Origin: Pseudomonadota bacterium
GTDB lineage: Bacteria; Pseudomonadota; Gammaproteobacteria; Burkholderiales; Casimicrobiaceae
Assembly: GCA_029571495.1 (NCBI GenBank)
Contig: JAKPSO010000068.1
Span: 1-11,110, forward strand
Direction: 5' to 3'
Length of the DNA: 11,110 nucleotides
Of the stretch, positions 6,601-11,110 are shown in pieces. Every line of letters starts with the position of its first letter. The first letter of the stretch is position 1. A program made the translations under genes and the position numbers. Under the pieces are notes generated by a model. That model did not search any database. It worked only from the letters and a program-made list of their open reading frames with translations, and was not told the origin of the DNA.

Positions 6601-6680
6601 CGCGACAAGCGTAGAATTTGTCTCGCTCCTGCGGTGCGCGTGGCGGTCGAATATTTCTTTGAACCAATGCGCTTGTCGCG
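6601..6680. repeat. 11-bp perfect inverted repeat flanking the 6S RNA promoter
   Basis: CGCGACAAGCG (6601-6611) is repeated in inverted orientation as CGCTTGTCGCG (6670-6680), 58 bp apart. The first arm sits directly against the -10 element of ssrS and is outside the mature RNA. The second is inside the 5' half of 6S RNA. In a zapA read-through transcript the two would pair and could refold the RNA; as DNA they could be a bipartite protein site. It may also be chance, since 11-bp matches in GC-rich DNA are not very rare. Confidence 0.45.
6612..6617 (+). promoter_or_regulatory. -10 element of the 6S RNA gene
   Basis: TAGAAT lies 12 bp before the conserved 6S 5' sequence, starting at 6612, and predicts initiation near 6624. 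No clear -35 is seen at the usual distance, because that position falls in the last codons of zapA. A read-through precursor from zapA is also plausible. Confidence 0.5.
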
Positions 6681-6824
6681 AGGATGCTCTTCTACCGCGG
6701 CCGTGTGCGCGGCTCTTCGCTCGAGCGTAAGCTCGAAGTCGCCAGCTGTACCTTGTAGTCGTCGTGGGGCATCCACTCTTGAACCCCGGTTCAAGGTGCC
6801 GGCCGTTGCGGCATGCGCGGGAGT
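6624..6824 (+). ncRNA. ssrS: 6S RNA
   Basis: 6S RNA mimics an open promoter and sequesters sigma-70 RNA polymerase in stationary phase. The 5' end CTCCTGCGGTGCGCG (6626-6640) and 3' end GCGGCATGCGCGGGAG (6808-6823) form the closing stem, including CTCCTGCG with CGCGGGAG. Two parts compare well with E. coli 6S: CGAATATTTC (6648-6657) resembles CGATATTTCA, and CACTCTTGAACCCCGGTTCAAGG (partly quoted; CTTGAACC at 6778-6785, GGTTCAAG at 6788-6795) matches the distinctive TTGAACC-GGTTCAA hairpin. The apical arm contains TCGAGC-GTAA-GCTCGA (6721-6736), a GNRA-capped hairpin. Position directly after zapA is the conserved location. The length, about 200 nt, is slightly longer than the 184 of E. coli. 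The ends are estimates. Confidence 0.88.
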
Positions 6825-6837
6825 CTTTATTCCGACG

Positions 6838-6864
6838 ACGGGGGGCGTGAAGCTCCCCGTTTTC
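6838..6864 (+). terminator. Intrinsic terminator downstream of 6S RNA
   Basis: ACGGGGGGC (6838-6846) pairs with GCTCCCCGT (6852-6860), a 9-bp stem with one G-U pair and a 5-nt GTGAA loop, followed by TTTTC. It ends 6S transcription and separates it from the EVE-domain gene. That gene's ribosome site begins only a few bases later, so it may depend partly on read-through or on a promoter inside the 6S region. Confidence 0.7.
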
Positions 6865-6878
6865 ACTTGGAGGTGCGC

Positions 6879-7340
6879 ATGCGTTACTGGTTGATGAAAT
6901 CGGAGCCGAGCGAATACTCAATCGCCGACCTGAAGCGCGACAAACAAAGCGCATGGTTCGGCGTGCGCAATTATCAAGCGCGAAACTTCATGCGCGATGA
7001 CATGAAAGTCGGCGACCTCGTGTTCTTCTACCACTCAAGCTGCCCCGAGCCAGGCATCGCTGGGATTTGCAAAGTCGCAAAGGCTGCGTCGCCGGACGTG
7101 ACGCAATTCGACAAGAAGAACCCGCACTACGACCCTAAGTCAAAACCAGAGAACCCTTTGTGGGTCTGCGTCGAAGTCTCCTTTGTGGAGTCCGTTGACC
7201 TGATTCCGCTCGCGGCGCTCCGCGCGGCTCCAGAGCTTTCCGAGATGCGGATTTTGCAGCGCGGAAACCGGCTCTCAATCACGCCCGTGAGCGACGCCGA
7301 GTGGAAATTCATCAACAAGCGGTTGGTCAAACGCACGTAG
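6879..7340 (+). CDS. EVE domain-containing protein (PUA/YTH-like fold)
   Basis: This 153-residue protein is a single EVE domain, related to eukaryotic THYN1 and the YTH fold. Members bind modified bases in nucleic acids; the ligand here is unknown. The start MRYWLMKSEPSEYSIADL is diagnostic of bacterial family members. It is followed by WFGVRNYQARNFMRDDMKVGDLVFFYHSSC (in part), GIAGICKVAKAASPDVTQFD, PLWVCVEVSF and the C-terminal RLSITPVSDAEWKFI, all in the usual order. An aromatic cage could be formed by W4, W21-area and F/Y residues of FFYHSS; this is inference. The start at 6879 is fixed by GGAGG at 6869-6873. Upstream is the 6S terminator. The stop lies 6 bp from the stop of the opposing TSUP gene. 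In many gammaproteobacteria the slot after ssrS holds a 5-formyl-THF cyclo-ligase gene; here the EVE gene takes that place. Confidence 0.93.
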   Translation: MRYWLMKSEPSEYSIADLKRDKQSAWFGVRNYQARNFMRDDMKVGDLVFFYHSSCPEPGIAGICKVAKAASPDVTQFDKKNPHYDPKSKPENPLWVCVEVSFVESVDLIPLAALRAAPELSEMRILQRGNRLSITPVSDAEWKFINKRLVKRT

Positions 7341-7346
7341 CGTTTT

Positions 7347-8159
7347 TTAGCCCGTCACCACGCCCCACAGCATCCTCAGCCCAAGGATGTACAGCATCAA
7401 GGCGAAGAGTCGTTTCAACGTTTGCACCGGTAGCTTGTGCGCAAGCCGCGCGCCGAATGGCGCGACGAGGTAGCTCGCCATTGAGATGCCAATCAGCGCG
7501 GGCAAGTACACGAAGCCCAGCGATGGTTGCGGCACATTGGGTGCGTTCCAGCCGTTGAACACGTTGCCGATCGTGGTGAAAACGGCGATGGGGAAGCCCA
7601 GCGCCGCCGACGTGCCAATTGCGGTGTGAATCGGCACATTGCACCACGTCAAAAACGGAATCGAGAAGAACGCGCCGCCGACGCTCGCCATCGCCGAGAG
7701 GAAGCCTAACAAGACGCCCGCGGTGCTAAGCCCCAACATGCCTGGCAGCGTGCGCGAGGCCTTCGGTTTGAAGTTCACCAGCATTTGCGTCGCACTATAG
7801 AACATAAAGCAAATGAAAAAGATCGCGAGAAACGCGGTGGACAAGTGCGAAACGACGCGCGAGCCGATCAACCCGCCGATCAAAATCCCCGGCGACATCA
7901 AACCCATCACCCGCCAATTCACCGCGCCCTTGGCGTGATGTGCGCGCAGTGATGAGACCGACGTAAAGATGATCGTCGCCATAGAGGTCGCGAGGATCAC
8001 CTGAAAGCGTGTCTCGTAGGGAAAACCTTGTGCTGGAAACATAAATGCGAGCACCGGCACCATCGTCATGCCGCCGCCAATCCCAAGCAGCCCCGCCAAA
8101 AATCCAACCACGACGCCGAGCAAAACGTAGCCCAAAAACCAACTGTTGATGTATTCCAT
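7347..8159 (-). CDS. Sulfite exporter TauE/SafE (TSUP) family membrane permease
   Basis: This 270-residue integral membrane protein has about eight hydrophobic segments, typical of the TSUP family (YfcA-like), which moves small sulfur- or carbon-containing anions. The two half-repeats each carry a glycine-rich signature: FLAGLLGIGGGMTMVPVL (20-37) and FLSAMASVGGAFFSIPFL (153-170). Further marks are ATSMATIIFTSVSSLRAHH (57-75) and GTSAALGFP (182-190). The substrate cannot be read from the sequence. The start at 8157-8159 is chosen because the protein then opens right at the first helix; the 21 residues gained from the upstream ATG (8222) are polar and unlike the family. A GGAAAG about 12 bp upstream is a loose ribosome site. 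It is divergent from the tct operon and convergent with the EVE gene. Confidence 0.9.
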   Translation of the reverse strand: MEYINSWFLGYVLLGVVVGFLAGLLGIGGGMTMVPVLAFMFPAQGFPYETRFQVILATSMATIIFTSVSSLRAHHAKGAVNWRVMGLMSPGILIGGLIGSRVVSHLSTAFLAIFFICFMFYSATQMLVNFKPKASRTLPGMLGLSTAGVLLGFLSAMASVGGAFFSIPFLTWCNVPIHTAIGTSAALGFPIAVFTTIGNVFNGWNAPNVPQPSLGFVYLPALIGISMASYLVAPFGARLAHKLPVQTLKRLFALMLYILGLRMLWGVVTG

Positions 8160-8226
8160 TCGGCGAGAACTTTCCGGCGGCGACGCAATTGTGCGGTGCA
8201 GTATTTTCCGTGATCTGCCCACGATC

Positions 8227-8239
8227 GCGTTCCGAACGC
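8227..8239. repeat. 13-bp palindrome, possible operator near the TSUP gene
   Basis: GCGTTC-C-GAACGC is a perfect 6-1-6 palindrome about 70 bp upstream of the TSUP start codon, in promoter position for that gene. No known factor is assigned, and a chance origin is possible. Confidence 0.3.
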
Positions 8240-8305
8240 TTCACTAAAACGAAATGGCAGCTTTGCGCCATGAACGACTGTCCGCGCTCGATTGCGGCCG
8301 TGTTA

Positions 8306-8320
8306 TCTCGAATGTCGAGA
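8306..8320. repeat. 15-bp palindrome, possible operator in the tctC/TSUP spacer
   Basis: TCTCGA-ATG-TCGAGA is a perfect 6-3-6 inverted repeat, a form common for dimeric helix-turn-helix repressor sites. It lies roughly midway in the divergent spacer, so it could act on either gene. The regulator is unknown, and no regulator gene is present in the window. Confidence 0.35.
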
Positions 8321-8592
8321 ATGACCTTTTTCAAGCTCTATGCGTCAACGCAAAGCCACTACACGCCAAAAGCTGTTGACGTGCGATGAGAACGTTCATC
8401 GAGAAAAGTCGGCGTGTCCGCGATCACGAGTCACACGGCGTTAGCGGGTTGTTGATTGCGATTGCCGCTTCGCTTTGTCCCCGTACGCATCGGGTAATCC
8501 CACTCAATGTTTTGCGAAAGTTGACCGCGATCAATAGCAAAATGAAAGTTCCGCTCGTACAGTCATCATACAAGTCAAAAGGAGACAACCTC

Positions 8593-9603
8593 ATGAGTTC
8601 ATTTCGTCTGACGAAAATTAAAACTGCACTCTCACTCGTCGCTGTTGGCGCGACGATGCTATGCGCCAGCGCAGCGCATGCATGGGAGCCTACGAAGACT
8701 GTCGAGTTCGTCGTGCCAGCAGGCACCGGCGGCGGCGCGGATCAAATGGCGCGACTCGTGCAGGGCATCGTGACGAAGCACAAGCTGCTGAAGTCATCAA
8801 TGGTGGTTGTCAACAAAGGCGGCGGCGCAGGCGCCGAAGGCTTCCTGGAGATGAAAAACTCCAAGGGCGATCCGCATAAGATCATCATCACGCTGTCAAA
8901 CCTCTTCACCACACCGGTGGCTACGGGCGTTCCGTTCTCGTACAAAGACATGACGCCTGTGGCCATGCTGGCGCTCGATGAATTCATCTTGTGGGTGAAT
9001 GCAGAGAGCCCCCACAAAACCGCACAGGAATACATCGCTGCGGTGAAGGCTGCGGGTGGCAAGATGCGCATGGGCGGCACGGGCTCGAAGCAGGAAGACC
9101 AAATCATCACGGCGATGATCGAGAAGGCGACCGGCGCGAAGTTCATTTACGTTCCATACAAAGGCGGCGGCGAAGTCGCCGTGCAACTGGTCGGCAAGCA
9201 CGTCGAATCGACGGTGAACAATCCGATCGAAGCGGTCGCGCAATGGCGCGGTGGCAAGCTGCGCCCTTTGTGCGTGTTTGATTCCAAGCGCCTCGCACAA
9301 AAAGAAAAAATCGCCGACAAGAGTTGGAGCGATATCCCGACATGCAAAGAAAGCGGACTCAACATTGAGTACTTGATGTTGCGCGGTATTTTCATGGCAC
9401 CGGGCGTCACCGCTGAGCAAACGGCGTTTTACGTTGACCTCATGAAAAAGGTTCGCGCGACGCCAGATTGGGCGAAGTTCATGGAAGAAGGCGCGTTCAA
9501 CACGACATTCATGAGCGGCGCGGAATACACCGCGTGGGTCGCAAAAGAGGACCAACACCACCGCGACCTGATGCAAGAAGCAGGTTTCGTAGCTGGGAAG
9601 TAA
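8593..9603 (+). CDS. tctC: Tripartite tricarboxylate transporter substrate-binding protein (TctC/Bug family)
   Basis: This 336-residue periplasmic receptor captures a carboxylate or similar ligand for the TctBA permease. A signal peptide (1-30) ends ASAAHA before W31. The mature protein opens KTVEFVVPAGTGGGADQMAR (35-54), the standard Bug motif. VVNKGGGAGAEGF (72-84), the ligand-domain stretch FIYVPYKGGGEVAVQLVGKH (184-203) and GIFMAPGVTAEQ (265-276) follow in family order. The ligand cannot be read; Bug proteins bind diverse dicarboxylates, citrate, amino acids and aromatic acids. AGGAG at 8580-8584 with 8-nt spacing fixes the start at 8593; an in-frame ATG at 8386 lacks a protein-like extension. 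It is the first gene of the tctC-tctB-tctA operon and is separated from tctB by a 111-bp spacer with a strong hairpin. Confidence 0.94.
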   Translation: MSSFRLTKIKTALSLVAVGATMLCASAAHAWEPTKTVEFVVPAGTGGGADQMARLVQGIVTKHKLLKSSMVVVNKGGGAGAEGFLEMKNSKGDPHKIIITLSNLFTTPVATGVPFSYKDMTPVAMLALDEFILWVNAESPHKTAQEYIAAVKAAGGKMRMGGTGSKQEDQIITAMIEKATGAKFIYVPYKGGGEVAVQLVGKHVESTVNNPIEAVAQWRGGKLRPLCVFDSKRLAQKEKIADKSWSDIPTCKESGLNIEYLMLRGIFMAPGVTAEQTAFYVDLMKKVRATPDWAKFMEEGAFNTTFMSGAEYTAWVAKEDQHHRDLMQEAGFVAGK

Positions 9604-9611
9604 GGCACACC

Positions 9612-9653
9612 ACGGGCGCGATTCTTAACCGATCAGCGCCCGTTTCGTTCTTT
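9612..9653 (+). terminator. Terminator-like hairpin between tctC and tctB
   Basis: ACGGGCGC (9612-9619) and GCGCCCGT (9636-9643) form a perfect 8-bp stem with a 16-nt loop, followed by the T-rich TTCGTTCTTT. A second smaller stem (CGCGCG at 9660-9665 with 9673-9678) follows before the tctB ribosome site. The arrangement suggests partial termination or 3'-end protection of the tctC message, giving more receptor than permease. This role is inferred. Confidence 0.6.
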
Positions 9654-9714
9654 GGGTGACGCGCGGGCACAACGCGCGAGCCATCGCATTTGATTTCATC
9701 GAGAAGGAGGCCTC

Positions 9715-10209
9715 ATGTCAGAGCCAGAGGAAAGAAGTGCTGCGCACACGCGCACACTAGAAGTTGTGGTAGCGGTCGCACTCTTTGTGTTTTCCCTGCT
9801 GATCATGTGGGACAGCCGACGCATGGGTGCGGGTTGGGGGCCGAGTGGGCCTGAAAGCGGCTACTTCCCGTTCTACATCGGCCTCATGATGGGCATCGCT
9901 TCAGTGGTGAATTTCTTCAAAGCGATGCGCTTGTCGACACAGTATTCGTTTGTCTCGCGCGGCGAACTGCGCATGGTGTGCGCCATGTTCTTTCCCGCGC
10001 TGATATTCGTGTTTCTCATGCAGTGGCTCGGAATTTACGTTTCGGGTGCACTTCTGATCGGTGCTTTCATGCGCTGGCAAGGCAAGTTCAGCTACCCGAT
10101 GTGTGTCGCTGTGAGCATTGGAACTGTAGTCGTGCTGTTCGGGATGTTTGAAATTTGGTTCAAGGTGCCGCTCATTAAAGGCCCCCTCGAAGCCGCACTG
10201 GGGTTCTAG
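9715..10209 (+). CDS. tctB: Tripartite tricarboxylate transporter small membrane subunit TctB
   Basis: This 164-residue protein has the size and layout of TctB, the small inner-membrane subunit that pairs with TctA. Hydrophobic segments lie at about residues 16-32, 50-68, 87-119 (two short helices) and 128-147. ESGYFPFYIGLMM (47-59), after the first helix and the GxGWGP loop, matches the family's G-x-x-x-FP motif region. It carries no catalytic residues. AGGAGG at 9705-9710, 4 nt before the ATG, is the strongest ribosome site in the window. tctA starts 2 bp after its stop, indicating tight coupling. Confidence 0.92.
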   Translation: MSEPEERSAAHTRTLEVVVAVALFVFSLLIMWDSRRMGAGWGPSGPESGYFPFYIGLMMGIASVVNFFKAMRLSTQYSFVSRGELRMVCAMFFPALIFVFLMQWLGIYVSGALLIGAFMRWQGKFSYPMCVAVSIGTVVVLFGMFEIWFKVPLIKGPLEAALGF

Positions 10210-10211
10210 CC

Positions 10212-11110
10212 ATGGAAGAAATTCAAGCACTCATGCAGGGCTTCTCGGTAGCCCTTTCGCCCGCAAACGTAGGCCTCATGTTCATCGGCATTTTGCTCGG
10301 TGTCATCATTGGCGTGTTGCCCGGGTTGGGCGGCGCCAACGGCGTCGCAATCTTGCTCCCGCTCACATTTAGCATGAACCCGACATCGGCCATCATCATG
10401 CTCTCGTGCATCTATTGGGGCGCGTTGTTCGGTGGTGCCATCACGTCGATTTTGTTCAACATTCCTGGGGAGCCGTGGTCCGTGGCGACCACGTTCGACG
10501 GTTATCCGATGGCGCAAAACGGTCAGGCCGCGCAGGCGCTCACCGCAGCGTTTAGCTCGTCATTCTTTGGCGCACTGGTGGCGATCATCATCATCACCTT
10601 CCTCGCTCCGCTCGTAGCGAAGTTTGCGCTTCAATTTGGGCCGCCCGAATTCTTCGCGGTGCAACTCCTGACGTTCTGTAGCTTCGTTGGTATGAGCAAA
10701 GAACCCGCATGGAAGACTATTGCTGCGATGTTCATGGGCTTCGCGCTCGCGGCGATCGGCATGGATAACGTGACCGGCCAGTTGCGTCTAACGTTCGGTA
10801 TCGAGCCGCTGATCAAAGGCTTCGACTTCCTCATCGCCGTGATCGGCTTGTTCGGTATCGGTGAAATTCTGCTCACGATGGAAGAAGGCCTTGCGTTCCG
10901 TGGCAAGTCCGCCAAGATTACGCCCGCCGTGGTTTGGGAAACCTGGAAAATGCTGCCGAAGTACTGGAAAACGTACTTCCGTAGCTCGTTCATCGGTTGC
11001 TGGATGGGCATCACGCCGGGCGGCGCAACGCCAGCTTCGTTCATGGGTTACGGCATCGCCAAGCGATTCTCGCCCAACGCGAAGAACTTCGGCAAAGGTG
11101 AGATCGAAGG
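10212..11110 (+). CDS. tctA: Tripartite tricarboxylate transporter large permease subunit TctA, 5' part
   Basis: The frame is open from the ATG at 10212 to the window edge; 299 residues are visible of the roughly 500 usual for TctA. This subunit forms the cation-coupled transport path. Family marks include FIGILLGVIIGVLPGLGGANG (24-44, in part), IYWGALFGGAITSILFNIPG (67-86), EPWSVATTFDGYPMAQNG (87-104) and FAVQLLTFCSFVG (148-160). A second glycine-rich site is GITPGGATPASFMGYGIAKR (266-285), mirroring the LPGLGG site of the first repeat. Canonical members more often read PGAG in the second site, so PGGATPAS is a variant. GGGG shortly before the tctB stop may serve as ribosome site. No frame disruption is seen in the visible part. 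Confidence 0.94.
   Translation, partial: MEEIQALMQGFSVALSPANVGLMFIGILLGVIIGVLPGLGGANGVAILLPLTFSMNPTSAIIMLSCIYWGALFGGAITSILFNIPGEPWSVATTFDGYPMAQNGQAAQALTAAFSSSFFGALVAIIIITFLAPLVAKFALQFGPPEFFAVQLLTFCSFVGMSKEPAWKTIAAMFMGFALAAIGMDNVTGQLRLTFGIEPLIKGFDFLIAVIGLFGIGEILLTMEEGLAFRGKSAKITPAVVWETWKMLPKYWKTYFRSSFIGCWMGITPGGATPASFMGYGIAKRFSPNAKNFGKGEIE

Larger units (their letters stand above)
8160..8592. other. 433-bp divergent intergenic region between the TSUP gene and tctC
   Basis: No convincing gene is seen here. Open frames at 8189-8389 and the in-frame upstream extension of tctC from 8386 have no recognisable protein character. The region must carry the promoters of both flanking genes, and it holds two short perfect palindromes (listed separately). 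TTGACC at 8521-8526 resembles a -35 box, but no good -10 follows at the right distance, so I do not call a promoter. Confidence 0.6.

Noticed and set aside
6340..6954. 204-codon minus-strand open frame across zapA and the 6S RNA
   Set aside because: It runs antisense to zapA, ssrS and the EVE gene start, with Arg/Ser/Ala-rich composition typical of a shadow frame.
8189..8389. 66-codon open frame in the divergent spacer
   Set aside because: It has no ribosome site, no recognisable motif, and a cysteine/serine/arginine mix typical of random translation.
8386..8592. Upstream in-frame extension of tctC
   Set aside because: The signal peptide and strong ribosome site both point to the start at 8593; the extra 69 residues do not resemble the family.

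Overview
This window reads as chromosomal DNA of a betaproteobacterium, most likely from the Burkholderiales. The grounds are a Bug-type (TctC) solute receptor with tctBA, a zapB-like/zapA pair followed by 6S RNA and an EVE-domain gene, an MsbA-type lipid A flippase, and moderately GC-rich codon use. No rRNA, tRNA, insertion sequence, prophage, CRISPR array or other sign of recent transfer was seen. Almost every gene falls in a known family.

Left part (1-2214): the 3' end of a nucleotide-sugar dehydratase/epimerase of the CapD/WbpM type runs tail-to-tail into a complete msbA-like ABC exporter on the minus strand. The two reading frames overlap by 62 bp. Both belong to cell-envelope glycan and lipid biology.

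Vitamin B12 block (2215-5400): a well-conserved cobalamin riboswitch lies between the divergent msbA and btuB. It is followed by two hairpins in a long leader, then the TonB-dependent receptor btuB and the periplasmic cobalamin-binding protein btuF. The inner-membrane partners BtuCD are not in the window. The pair should be repressed when cobalamin is plentiful.

Housekeeping block (5442-7340): greB (transcript cleavage factor), a short coiled-coil ZapB-like protein overlapping zapA (Z-ring assembly), the 6S RNA gene ssrS with its own terminator, and an EVE-domain protein. The zapA-ssrS order is conserved in proteobacteria and supports the RNA call. A TSUP-family (TauE/SafE) permease converges on the EVE gene with only 6 bp between stop codons.

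Transport block (8160-11110): a 433-bp divergent spacer with two short palindromes precedes a tripartite tricarboxylate transporter operon, tctC-tctB-tctA. A terminator-like hairpin between tctC and tctB probably keeps receptor expression above that of the membrane subunits. tctA runs off the right edge.

I found no convincing new multi-gene system. The items most worth a second look are RNA and regulatory structures: the riboswitch leader, 6S RNA with an inverted repeat at its promoter, the tctC/tctB hairpin, a possibly leaderless zapB-like gene, and the overlapping convergent coding ends.
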